The notes beneath the pieces were generated by a model, which ran no database searches, was not told where the DNA came from, and saw only the letters and a list, made by a program, of their open reading frames with translations. DNA of 64,000 nt from Cronobacter sakazakii (GTDB lineage: Bacteria; Pseudomonadota; Gammaproteobacteria; Enterobacterales; Enterobacteriaceae): contig NZ_CP011047.1 in the NCBI RefSeq assembly GCF_000982825.1, positions 868,001 through 932,000 of the forward strand. Direction: 5' to 3'. Each line of letters opens with the position of its first letter. Position 1 is the first letter of the stretch. Positions 35,692-44,241 of this stretch are shown one piece after another. Both the position numbers and the translations under genes were made by a program.

Positions 35692-36792
35692 TTATAATGT
35701 TATCCTATACATTTCTTTCACTTTTTCATCAAATAAACAGGTTATGTCTTTAATATCATCCCAGACAATTAGCTCCTCATCCATGATTGCCTTAATAAAA
35801 ATAGCATTCTTAAATAAAAGATTGACGATCGCGCGCTTCTGCTCTAATTCAGAAAATGAATTTAAGAATTGATAGATCTCTCCGAAATCCTTACTGAGTA
35901 TATAAATCACAAAGTTCTGTAAGATGAAATTCAGACAATATTCACTATGGAAATTTCCCTGATTAAGAAGATTGACAACATCGCGTATGATGATCTGCTT
36001 ATTATCCAGGTAAGCCTTAATGAAATAGCTTGAATCGTTGACCAGATTCATATCGATAGAGACATCTGGAGAGGGAATTTTCAGCGCGAAGCCACCATTC
36101 TCAATCATATCGATAAGAGACAGATGTAAACACTTGGCAGCTTCTATTTCATCTTTATTAATAGCAATTTCTGCTGATAGCTTCTCATAATTTTCTATAT
36201 AGAAGTCATAATAGTCAGAGGCATAATCTTTTAATGCAATATTTGAAGCAGTGTGAATAATTTTTCCCGAATCACTTATAGAAAATGCATTTAAAGTTTC
36301 TTCATTAACGGGATGGGAAATCAAAAAATATCGAAATAGAAATTTTCTATACTTTATAAGTTCAGATGTATCATCCTCATTTTTGCTCATATTTGACAAC
36401 TGGAAGAAACAATACATCTTCATAAATGCATTTATACGATTATATTGGTTTATCTCAGGAACTGTTGTTACAGAGTTAACCGTAAAAATGATATGATGAA
36501 AAACCTGTTCATCATAGACGTTCAGCAATGGATATTTATCTATAAGGAGAATCGTTGTGTCAGGATTATATTTATAATGAGGATCTTCAGGTTGTAAGTC
36601 TAAATCCCACTCACAAAAGCTTTCATCTTCACTTTTTTTGAAAAATAATTGTGTCGTATTATCATCACAAGAAGAATATTCAAACTTATCAAAATAAATA
36701 TTATCTTCAATTTCCTTTTGCATTAAACAAAAAAAGTAATTTTTGAATATCTTATCGACACAAAAAATTATCTCTTTCTTTTCTTTTTGCAT
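35692..36792 (-). CDS. Probable immunity protein for Rhs2 (unrecognised, 366 aa)
   Basis: This gene begins inside rhs2, overlapping its 3' end by 25 bp, and has GAGG about 10 bp before the ATG. The overlap strongly suggests co-translation with the Rhs2 toxin tip. The 366-residue product is acidic and mostly helical in appearance (DDTSELIKYRKFLFRYFLISHP, NFILQNFVIYILSKDFGEIYQFLNS), with no signal peptide. It is unusually large for an immunity protein. I do not recognise its family. The immunity role is an inference from position. Confidence 0.7.
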   Translation of the reverse strand: MQKEKKEIIFCVDKIFKNYFFCLMQKEIEDNIYFDKFEYSSCDDNTTQLFFKKSEDESFCEWDLDLQPEDPHYKYNPDTTILLIDKYPLLNVYDEQVFHHIIFTVNSVTTVPEINQYNRINAFMKMYCFFQLSNMSKNEDDTSELIKYRKFLFRYFLISHPVNEETLNAFSISDSGKIIHTASNIALKDYASDYYDFYIENYEKLSAEIAINKDEIEAAKCLHLSLIDMIENGGFALKIPSPDVSIDMNLVNDSSYFIKAYLDNKQIIIRDVVNLLNQGNFHSEYCLNFILQNFVIYILSKDFGEIYQFLNSFSELEQKRAIVNLLFKNAIFIKAIMDEELIVWDDIKDITCLFDEKVKEMYRITL

Positions 36793-39700
36793 TTTTGTAT
36801 TTCCTCTACACTAACGCTTTTTATATGCTTATTGAAATCATCTATCATGTCAGATCCGATGCCTCTCGCTCCTGGCTCGTTCGGTTTGGAAAGAATATTT
36901 TTTGTTTGGGCTGATTCTCTTCCAGCATCAGTAACTTTCCCACCATTAAGCATATCGTATCCTTCTTGAGTAATTTCAAAACGGGCTTGATGGGTAGGCT
37001 TAGGATTAGTAGTTGCATCATAATTGGCACCATCAATATTAATCCACTTTGCCCGTCGGTCAGGACGACCATTAGTCATTCCTGGAACTAATCCCCCAGC
37101 ACTTTTGGTCAGGTCAGCTTCAGCTGCGCTCATGTTACGAGTAACAATATATGTCTTGCCACGAGCCAACCCCAGCGGATCCACCCACACCAGCGGGTTC
37201 GGCGCATACTGGTAAAGATTTATCCCGCCCGCGAGCCCAATCGGGTCCTGGCTGATAAAGCGCCCCGCGTCAGGATCATAGTAGCGGAAGCGGTTATAGT
37301 GCAAACCCGTCTCGGCATCAAAATACTGCCCCTGGTAGCGTAACGGCTGATACACCGGCTCGCCGGCGCGTGTCTCAATGTGTTCCACGCGAAGCGTGTT
37401 GCCCCAGGCGCGGTATTCGGCCCGCCAGGCGATTTCGCCGCCCGTGCCCGTCAGCTCGCGCGGCATCCCCGACACATCGTTGTGATACCAGTACACCTCT
37501 GCGTCGTGTTCGGTGTCGCCCTTACAGAGGCTGATTTGCGCCAGCGGCGCGAAGCTGTCGTCTTCGTAAATCCACAGGAAGCTGCGCCCGCCGCGTGATT
37601 CACTCAGCAGGCGGTTGCCGTCCCACACAAAGGTCGTCACGCCAAACGCGTCCTGCTTCCAGCTGCGTCTGCCGAAGGCGTCATAACCGTAGGTGGTGCG
37701 CTGCTCTGCGCTGTTACGCACCGTGACGGATTCCGCGAGCTGATGCTCCGCGTTCCACCGGAACCGCTGCGTGGTATGCCGGGCGATATGTTTGGTGATG
37801 ACGTTGCCGAAATTATCGTAATCCCAGCGTTTGTCCTCATACACGCGCAGGCGGTTATCGTGCAGCGGTGCCGCGCCGTTGTCACTCAGGAGGTTATGGG
37901 CCGGGTCGAAGGCGAAATGCTCTTCGCGGGCGCGGGTCAGGCGGCCCAGCGCATCGTAGTCATAACGATGCTCGCCCGTGTATTTATCCACCATCTGCAA
38001 CAGCTGGCCGTCGCGCCGCCAGGCGTAATCGCGCGCGACCGCGATTTTCCCGTTACGTCCCGCGCGCTGGCTGACCAGCCGCCCCATTTCATCATGGACA
38101 TACTCGCTGCTGATGGTGCCCTGCGTGCGGCGAATTTCCCGGTGCAGCACATCACGCTCGCTTTCGCTGATAACCCGGTTGCCGAGATTCACCTGAATAC
38201 GGTGGCCGCTGCCGTAGTAGAAGTTTTTCAGCTCGCGGCCATCCGGCAGGGTGGTGACGGTGCGGTTGCCGAGCTCGTCATACTGATGACGTAATTCGTG
38301 GCGGACGCCGCGAATAAGGTTACGTTCGAGCGTCAGCTGGCCGGCGGCGTCCCACTCCAGCTCCACGCGGCCGCCGTGGTTGATGCCCGCAATCAACCGC
38401 CCAAGGGAATCATACCGGTAACGGGTGCGCTGCCATTGCGCCTCGCCGCCGCGCGCGACCAGTTTTTCCAGCAGCCTCCCGGCCTCGTCACGCTGGTAAT
38501 GCGTGCGGATGAGGGTGCCGTCTCCGTTGCCTTCTTCCTCGCGCACCGTCGGGAAACCGCCCGCGTCATAGCGGTAACGGGTGGTGCAGCCGTCAAACCC
38601 GGTCTCGCGGATGAGAGAGTCGCGCAGGTCATATTCCATCTCATAACGCGCGCTGTTTTCATTGATCAGCGTGATCAGGCGGCGCGCCAGGTCATATTCA
38701 TATTTCACCTGATGCCCGAGCGCATCAATACGCGCCAGCGGCAGGCCATCCGGCGCCAGTTTCCATTGTGTAAGCTGCCCCTGCGCGTCGCGCCAGGCGG
38801 TAAGGCGCTGCCAGCGGTCAAACTCAAAGGTCTCCGTCGCGCCATCCGGGTGAACAATGCTCAGCGGCAGGCCATCCTGCCGGTTGTTTATCAGCGTGCG
38901 GTTGCCCGCCGCGTCAATCTGCTCTTTCAGCCAGCCATATTTGTCATAGCCGAAAGTGGTGGTACGCCCGGAACAATCCGTGTGGCTGATAAGAAAGTTG
39001 GCGCTGTTCCAGGAGAGGCGCTGAATACCCGCCGCCGCATCGCGAATGCGCACAAGGTTGCCGCGATCGTCGTGGTTATATTCCGTGATACGGCCCAGCT
39101 CATCCATAAAACGAATCAGGTTACCGGCCACGTCATAGGCGTATTCGCGTGTGCCGCCCTGCATATCGGTGACGCGCACCGGCAGGTTCCAGCGTTCGTG
39201 GTAGTCGATGCGCGTCATCTGTCCGTCCGGCTCAGTCACGGCGGTACAGTTGCCGCGCTCATCGTAACGGTAGCGCGTGACGCGGCCTGCCGGGTCGGTC
39301 AGCTGCGTCATTTGCCCGCGAACGTTGCGACGGAACCGGGTATAGCCGCCAGCGGCGTCCTGATAGGCGAGAAGCTCATGGTTGTCGTCATACTCGTACC
39401 GCGTCACGCGCCCTAATGCATCGGTCACCGTGGTGCTGGCCGCGCCATACTCAAACCGCCATTCGCCGCCGAGACTGTCGCGATGCGCCAGCACTTTCCC
39501 GGAAGGATCATGTTTATCGTAGTGATAGAAACACTCCATTTCGCCCGCGCGGCGGTGCGCCACCATGATGTGGTTGCGGTAACGAAATTCGCGCAGCACC
39601 TCGCCCTGGCCATTCCTGACGGCGATGAGATCGCCCTGCGGCGAGTAGTCGTAGCGGCACAGGCTTTCGGCGTTGAGCGGGTCGGAGGGGTGACAGACGC

Positions 39701-40802
39701 TGACGCCGACAATACGTTCAACCGTGTCGTTATCCGCAAGCGTAAGCCTGCCGAAATGGACGATAAAACGCCGTCCGGCGCTGTCGGTTATCTGCTCAGG
39801 CTGATGATGCGCGTTGTAGTGCAGCGTCAGGCGGTTGTCATGCCGGTCGCTTATCGCTGTGAGCAGCCAGCGGCCCGGCTGTGCCTGGTGCGTAAAATGC
39901 CAGCAGCGCGCTTCATCGGCGGTAAAAATACGGAACTCGCCCGGCTGTGGCTGCGAAAGCGAAAGCTGTTCATAGCGGTGCAACCTCGGCGGGTGGCCCG
40001 GCTCTGGCCACGGGAACTCGATTTCGCGCCCCTGTTCATCGATAAACAGCAGGATGTCATCCTGCGCGCGAACCTCCAGCGACAGCGGTAAAAACCACCC
40101 CTGCCCGAGCCAGCCATTGCTTATCTCATCGGAAAAATAGTAGCGCTGCCAGTTAAGCGGCACGGATGCCGGAAAGGCAAAGTCGTTATCTTCATTACCG
40201 AACAGGACTTTGATACCCAGAATAGCGTTGACCGGGCTGCCGACCAGCGGCTCGACCGCGGCGGTATTCGGGATTTTGCACGGCTCGGTCTCTTTTTTCG
40301 CCTTGCCTTTATCGCTGCCGCCCTTTTCACTGCCTGCTTTTTTGGCTTTGACCGCGTCTTCCGCACCTTCTTTGGCGGCTTTGCCTTCGGCTTTGGCTGC
40401 CGCTTTTTCGGCTTTAAACGCGGATTTTTCGGCGAGTTTCGCGGTTTCTTTTACCAGCCCTTTCGTCGCGCTGGCCGCTTCTATCGCTTTGCCGGCTTTC
40501 ACCGCCATTTTACCGGCTTTAAATGCCGCGCCGCCGCCCGGAACGAAGTTCGCCGCCGCGGAGGCCGCGGATAATGCCGCGTTGCCGTAGTCGCCTTCAG
40601 CGGCATAAATCGCCGCGTTCGCGCCGTCGGCGACGACGCCCAGCACCGGCACCGCCCCTAAAACATCCAGCCCGGTATGGACAATATCGCCCCAGTCGCC
40701 CCACCAGCTTTTCTTTTTAGGCGGGTTAGCGCTGCCAGCCGCGACCTTGCCTTTTGGTGCCGGCGCATATTGTAATTTACCGATAGTATTTCCTGTCGCC
40801 AT
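36768..40802 (-). CDS. T6SS Rhs effector 2 with unrecognised toxin tip
   Basis: The 1344-residue protein begins MATGNTIGKLQYAPAPKGKVAAG, with AGGGA before the ATG. It has a hydrophobic Gly/Ala segment at about 42-95 (HTGLDVLGAVPVLGVVADGANAAIYAAEGDYG), a lysine/alanine-rich stretch at about 120-175, then the YD-repeat shell and the core motifs DPIGLAGGINLYQYAPNPLVWVDPLGL. The final 132 residues are the variable tip. No PAAR domain was seen at the N-terminus and no eag gene is adjacent, unlike Rhs1, so loading may differ. The lipase and vgrG2 module lies upstream. Confidence 0.88.
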   Translation of the reverse strand: MATGNTIGKLQYAPAPKGKVAAGSANPPKKKSWWGDWGDIVHTGLDVLGAVPVLGVVADGANAAIYAAEGDYGNAALSAASAAANFVPGGGAAFKAGKMAVKAGKAIEAASATKGLVKETAKLAEKSAFKAEKAAAKAEGKAAKEGAEDAVKAKKAGSEKGGSDKGKAKKETEPCKIPNTAAVEPLVGSPVNAILGIKVLFGNEDNDFAFPASVPLNWQRYYFSDEISNGWLGQGWFLPLSLEVRAQDDILLFIDEQGREIEFPWPEPGHPPRLHRYEQLSLSQPQPGEFRIFTADEARCWHFTHQAQPGRWLLTAISDRHDNRLTLHYNAHHQPEQITDSAGRRFIVHFGRLTLADNDTVERIVGVSVCHPSDPLNAESLCRYDYSPQGDLIAVRNGQGEVLREFRYRNHIMVAHRRAGEMECFYHYDKHDPSGKVLAHRDSLGGEWRFEYGAASTTVTDALGRVTRYEYDDNHELLAYQDAAGGYTRFRRNVRGQMTQLTDPAGRVTRYRYDERGNCTAVTEPDGQMTRIDYHERWNLPVRVTDMQGGTREYAYDVAGNLIRFMDELGRITEYNHDDRGNLVRIRDAAAGIQRLSWNSANFLISHTDCSGRTTTFGYDKYGWLKEQIDAAGNRTLINNRQDGLPLSIVHPDGATETFEFDRWQRLTAWRDAQGQLTQWKLAPDGLPLARIDALGHQVKYEYDLARRLITLINENSARYEMEYDLRDSLIRETGFDGCTTRYRYDAGGFPTVREEEGNGDGTLIRTHYQRDEAGRLLEKLVARGGEAQWQRTRYRYDSLGRLIAGINHGGRVELEWDAAGQLTLERNLIRGVRHELRHQYDELGNRTVTTLPDGRELKNFYYGSGHRIQVNLGNRVISESERDVLHREIRRTQGTISSEYVHDEMGRLVSQRAGRNGKIAVARDYAWRRDGQLLQMVDKYTGEHRYDYDALGRLTRAREEHFAFDPAHNLLSDNGAAPLHDNRLRVYEDKRWDYDNFGNVITKHIARHTTQRFRWNAEHQLAESVTVRNSAEQRTTYGYDAFGRRSWKQDAFGVTTFVWDGNRLLSESRGGRSFLWIYEDDSFAPLAQISLCKGDTEHDAEVYWYHNDVSGMPRELTGTGGEIAWRAEYRAWGNTLRVEHIETRAGEPVYQPLRYQGQYFDAETGLHYNRFRYYDPDAGRFISQDPIGLAGGINLYQYAPNPLVWVDPLGLARGKTYIVTRNMSAAEADLTKSAGGLVPGMTNGRPDRRAKWINIDGANYDATTNPKPTHQARFEITQEGYDMLNGGKVTDAGRESAQTKNILSKPNEPGARGIGSDMIDDFNKHIKSVSVEEIQKCKKKRKR
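36771..37166 (-). other. Rhs2 variable C-terminal toxin domain
   Basis: This 132-codon tip follows WVDPLGL. It starts ARGKTYIVTRNMSAAEAD, contains GGLVPGMTNGRPDRRAKWIN and PTHQARFEITQEGYDML, and ends in a very basic tail (KCKKKRKR). I cannot assign a family. A nuclease or ADP-ribosyltransferase fold would both be compatible. The AT-rich composition fits an acquired cassette. Confidence 0.55.
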
Positions 40803-41019
40803 GTAAATTCCCTGCGATGGATTGCGTGTTCTTAATAAAAGCGTTTTGGTTTATTGCATTGCGCAATAAACGCAATAATATCTTTTTAAAATGCTCCGGT
40901 AATAACGTTACCTTGCATAATAGTAAGCAGTGGTATTTAGCATTAAATACCCATCAGAACCGGACGCATCTCAAAAGTAAATATCGCCCCGGACAGGAGC
41001 GATAGAATAAGAAAATAAA
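40803..41019. other. rhs2 upstream gap
   Basis: This 217-bp AT-rich interval holds no gene. A small stem TTATTGC / GCAATAA (40852-40870) is present. It may contain a promoter for rhs2 and the terminator of the ankyrin immunity gene. Confidence 0.4.
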
Positions 41020-41787
41020 TTAATCAGCAGCGGGTGGCCAGTGTAAACCCTTGCGAATAGCGAGTTGACGCACCTCTTCTAACTTATCCGTCGTTCTTTT
41101 ATTGCTGTCTTTTTCACGCTCGATGGCGTCAGCCAGTAGCTTCCCAAAATTCAGGCCGTTCTGGTTTTCAATATTCGGGTTGGCACCATAATTGAGTAAA
41201 TATTCAACCTGATCCAGTTCCATGCCTGCTAATGCCACCATTAATACCGTTTTCCCGGCACTGTCGGTTTTATTAACATCAGCCCCTGCCGATAGTAGAT
41301 ATTTCATGACGGAAAATGAATTATCTGAAGCTGAATTAAAAAGTAAAGGCTGGTAGTTGGTCATGGCGTTGGGGCTAAGGCCGCCTTCAATCAGCGCTTT
41401 GATATAAGCAGGATTGTTGGAGCTTGCCATCACCGCAGCCGGGCTGCCGAAATCCGGGATATCCTGAAGCGGATCCGCGCCCGCTTTCACAAGCGCCTTC
41501 ACAATCTCCAGCGATGTCGCATCGCCATTGGTCGCCTCTAATAGTGCGTACATCAGCAATGTCATTTCCTGACTGCCAGGTTTATTTAAGTTTGTGCTTT
41601 TGGCTAATGCTTTTACTTCGGAAAGATTATGCTCAGCAATAGCCTGAGCAAGCTGTAATTGTGTACCGCTAAAATAAACTTCCGGCGCTGCTTGTTTCAT
41701 ATTTGTACTTCCATGACCAGGTATTACGACAGAAAAGAGTGCCAGTCCTGCGAGGAGACTGCAAATTAGCCTTCGGAACGTCTTCAT
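41020..41787 (-). CDS. Ankyrin-repeat immunity protein for lipase effector 1
   Basis: The 255-residue protein has a signal peptide (MKTFRRLICSLLAGLALFSVVIPGHGS) and ankyrin-type repeats (TLLMYALLEATNG, IVKALVKAGADPL, YIKALIEGGLSPNA, VMKYLLSAGADVNKTDSAGKTVLMVAL, QVEYLLNYGANPNIENQNG). It lies 10 bp downstream of the lipase gene. Ankyrin immunity proteins in the periplasm are known partners of T6SS phospholipase effectors. It is related to the lipoprotein at 46521-47282, but has no lipobox cysteine. Confidence 0.8.
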   Translation of the reverse strand: MKTFRRLICSLLAGLALFSVVIPGHGSTNMKQAAPEVYFSGTQLQLAQAIAEHNLSEVKALAKSTNLNKPGSQEMTLLMYALLEATNGDATSLEIVKALVKAGADPLQDIPDFGSPAAVMASSNNPAYIKALIEGGLSPNAMTNYQPLLFNSASDNSFSVMKYLLSAGADVNKTDSAGKTVLMVALAGMELDQVEYLLNYGANPNIENQNGLNFGKLLADAIEREKDSNKRTTDKLEEVRQLAIRKGLHWPPAAD

Positions 41788-41797
41788 TCTGATCTCC

Positions 41798-43093
41798 TTA
41801 TAAAGCCATCAGTATAGCCTCATCCTCTGCTTTTTCTGCTTCGATACAGGGAATGACCTGGCTCATAAAATGGCGGTTTATTGGGTTGCCCTGGCCGCCC
41901 GACATATCGTGTTTGATGCCCACTGCTGCGGGTAGCGCGGCAATAACTAACCCTACGCCCGCGCCAATAATGCCGCCAAACACCCCGCCGAGCTTTGCGC
42001 CCAGCGCGCCAAGCGCCCCGACCACGCCTATCGTGCCCAGCACGCCGGGCTCCTGCAGGCCGGTTAACACTTCACCTTTAACGCGGTAAGCGTTGATGTT
42101 CTCTGAGGTGACACTCTTCTCAAGCACTTTGCCGCCGTATTTCTCAACCGTTCCGCTGTTAAGGCCCGCCGCGTTGAACGTCCAGCCCGGCTTATTGCTG
42201 GCGCGCGAACAGGCGGAGGCGAGCCCGCCGCCCAGGGAATGGCCGACACAGTCAACGGGCGCGGGAGATCTTTTCAGAGAGGCGCCAATTTCAACCGCTT
42301 TTTTATAATACGGGTTGCTGACACCAAACGCCTGTTTGGCATTGACGCCCCAGTCCGGCCCCGATTGCGTGCCGCGAAAGACCACCGAAGGTTTCATATC
42401 CTTGCCGAAAACCGCTTCGTCTGGCTCATACATCCGCGCACGAAACTGCGGCGCGCCATTAGCACGCAAGTCGTTCGGCGAAAGGTTATATTTGGCGAGC
42501 GCCTGCGGGTCGTTAGAGATATCTTTCCAGCCTGCCGGGATCTCAGGAGTCGGTTTCGACGGATCGCGGGGCTCATACACGTAATCCGCCAGACGCGCTT
42601 TTTCCACCGCCACGTTATTCTGCTCAAGCCGCTGTGCCGCCGCCTGCGCTTTTGGGTCGCTGCTCTGTTTACCTTTCGCGATAAGCGCCTTACGCCGCTC
42701 CCAGGTCTCTTTCTTGGTGAAGTTTCCGCCACGGCCGCCGTTGGCTTTGCCGTTCATGGCGAACGTATCCTGCACGCGGTTAAGCGGACGCCCGCCGACG
42801 TTGGTATCCGGGCTGTGTTCGAGAGACCAGCAGTCGCCCTCCACCGTACCGCTCACCACGCCTTTATTGCGTCCCGCCGCATCGCCAATGGTGGTTGGCA
42901 CAAAGCTCTGGTTATAAACAAAAGCGGGGTTACGGCCAAAATTCACCGAATCAACGGTGCTTTTTGAGGGCTCCAGCGTGGCGGTCACCGGGTAAGGCAC
43001 CGGCGGCTGGATGCCCGGAGTAAAGCACATATCGGGGGCCAGGCAGACCAGCTTATATTTCCCGTTTTTACGGGCGGCAAAGTTCTCAGCCAT
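41798..43093 (-). CDS. T6SS lipase effector 1 (DUF4150 PAAR-like + class 3 lipase)
   Basis: The 431-residue protein has an N-terminal DUF4150 PAAR-like domain (about 1-120: CLAPDMCFTPGIQPPVPYPV, DCWSLEHSPDTNVGGRPLNR) that can cap VgrG. It is followed by a lipase domain with VVFRGTQSGPDWGVN and the nucleophile elbow GHSLGGG (serine about 286), and an aspartate and histidine downstream (H395, H408 are candidates). A hydrophobic pair at about 351-394 may insert into membranes. The start overlaps the DUF2169 gene by 8 bp. It probably attacks phospholipids in the target periplasm; the ankyrin gene downstream is the immunity. Confidence 0.85.
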   Translation of the reverse strand: MAENFAARKNGKYKLVCLAPDMCFTPGIQPPVPYPVTATLEPSKSTVDSVNFGRNPAFVYNQSFVPTTIGDAAGRNKGVVSGTVEGDCWSLEHSPDTNVGGRPLNRVQDTFAMNGKANGGRGGNFTKKETWERRKALIAKGKQSSDPKAQAAAQRLEQNNVAVEKARLADYVYEPRDPSKPTPEIPAGWKDISNDPQALAKYNLSPNDLRANGAPQFRARMYEPDEAVFGKDMKPSVVFRGTQSGPDWGVNAKQAFGVSNPYYKKAVEIGASLKRSPAPVDCVGHSLGGGLASACSRASNKPGWTFNAAGLNSGTVEKYGGKVLEKSVTSENINAYRVKGEVLTGLQEPGVLGTIGVVGALGALGAKLGGVFGGIIGAGVGLVIAALPAAVGIKHDMSGGQGNPINRHFMSQVIPCIEAEKAEDEAILMAL

Positions 43094-44240
43094 GCGCGCC
43101 TCTTTTTTCCTTCAGGTTTAACAGCGACGGGGGCAGCGGCAAAAAGTCTGCCGACTCGCGATCGCTCAGCAGGTGCCGCGCGCGCGCGACCTGCGCGTGA
43201 CGTTCTTCACGCGCGACAAAGCGCAGCTCGGTCATCACCGGCTCCATCAGCTCTGAGATTACCGTGCGATAGCTGCAATGCACTTTACGCGCGGGTACAT
43301 CCACCACCAGCGTGTCGAGCGTCATGTCCTGCGCGACCCCGGCCCCTTTCTGCGTCATGATAAAAACAAACAGGCTTTCCACCGGCACCTGAAAGCGAAT
43401 CTCCTGATCGGCTTTGTCACGCGCAGAGATGAGATATTTCAGTGTCACCGGTATCGCGCTTAAAGGCGCGGGCAGCGGAAACTGCAACAGCGGATGCGCG
43501 CCGCACCAGTAGTCAAAGCGAAAATCCTTCGGCAAAAAAGGATGACGGTTCTGCTTCCAGTTTTCGTCATAGGTACCGGCGTGCTCAACGCGTCCCTTCC
43601 AGCCGCGGCCATAGAAACCAAACCCGGCGGCCAGGCCCGCTTCATCAATCTTTTTCACCGGCTGGGTGACCCACTCAATCTGCGGGGCGGGCAGCCGGTC
43701 TTTTTTGAGGTGCTTTCTGACCTCGCGCGGGTACCAGCCCATCCCGACCGTGTTTTCCTGGGCTGCGACCACCTGATCATCCGGCAACGTATACATCCCA
43801 CCCGCCGCATATTCGTAGCGCAGCTCCAGCGTCTGGAGGGGTTCAGGATCGGTCAGCCGCCAGCCTGCCATCACGTTCCACCACTCGCGTGGCCCGTGAA
43901 TACGTAACAGGCGGGTCGTGTCGCCAATCTGCGCGCCCACCGTAAAACTGCCCGCGGGTTTATCCTGCGGCGCCCAGGCGCTGGCGTTAATGACGACATC
44001 CATCCAGGGTTTATAGGGTGCCAGATCGCTTTCAAACCGGACGCTACTGTAGCCCGGCTCGCCGTAATGGAGATCCTGTTCAACAAGTTCGCCCTGATCG
44101 TCGCACAGCGTCAGCGCGCCCGTGGCGATATCGAGATCGTAACTGACTCTGGCAACAACGGTGCTGAAGCCGTGATCGTTCTGGTCGAACGAATCAAACA
44201 GCATGGCCGGAAAGGCGCTGAGATTAGAGAAGTTTTCCAT
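43086..44240 (-). CDS. DUF2169 T6SS adaptor protein
   Basis: The 384-residue protein from ATG 44240 starts MENFSNLSAFPAMLFDSFDQNDHGFSTVVARVSYDL, the usual DUF2169 opening, and continues with DLAPYKPWMDVVINASAWAP. An upstream reading to 44345 runs through the end of vgrG2 and is rejected. DUF2169 proteins are found next to DUF4150 effectors and are thought to help load them on VgrG. Here it sits exactly between vgrG2 (1-bp gap) and the DUF4150-lipase (8-bp overlap). Confidence 0.85.
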   Translation of the reverse strand: MENFSNLSAFPAMLFDSFDQNDHGFSTVVARVSYDLDIATGALTLCDDQGELVEQDLHYGEPGYSSVRFESDLAPYKPWMDVVINASAWAPQDKPAGSFTVGAQIGDTTRLLRIHGPREWWNVMAGWRLTDPEPLQTLELRYEYAAGGMYTLPDDQVVAAQENTVGMGWYPREVRKHLKKDRLPAPQIEWVTQPVKKIDEAGLAAGFGFYGRGWKGRVEHAGTYDENWKQNRHPFLPKDFRFDYWCGAHPLLQFPLPAPLSAIPVTLKYLISARDKADQEIRFQVPVESLFVFIMTQKGAGVAQDMTLDTLVVDVPARKVHCSYRTVISELMEPVMTELRFVAREERHAQVARARHLLSDRESADFLPLPPSLLNLKEKRGAHG

Positions 44241-44241
44241 A

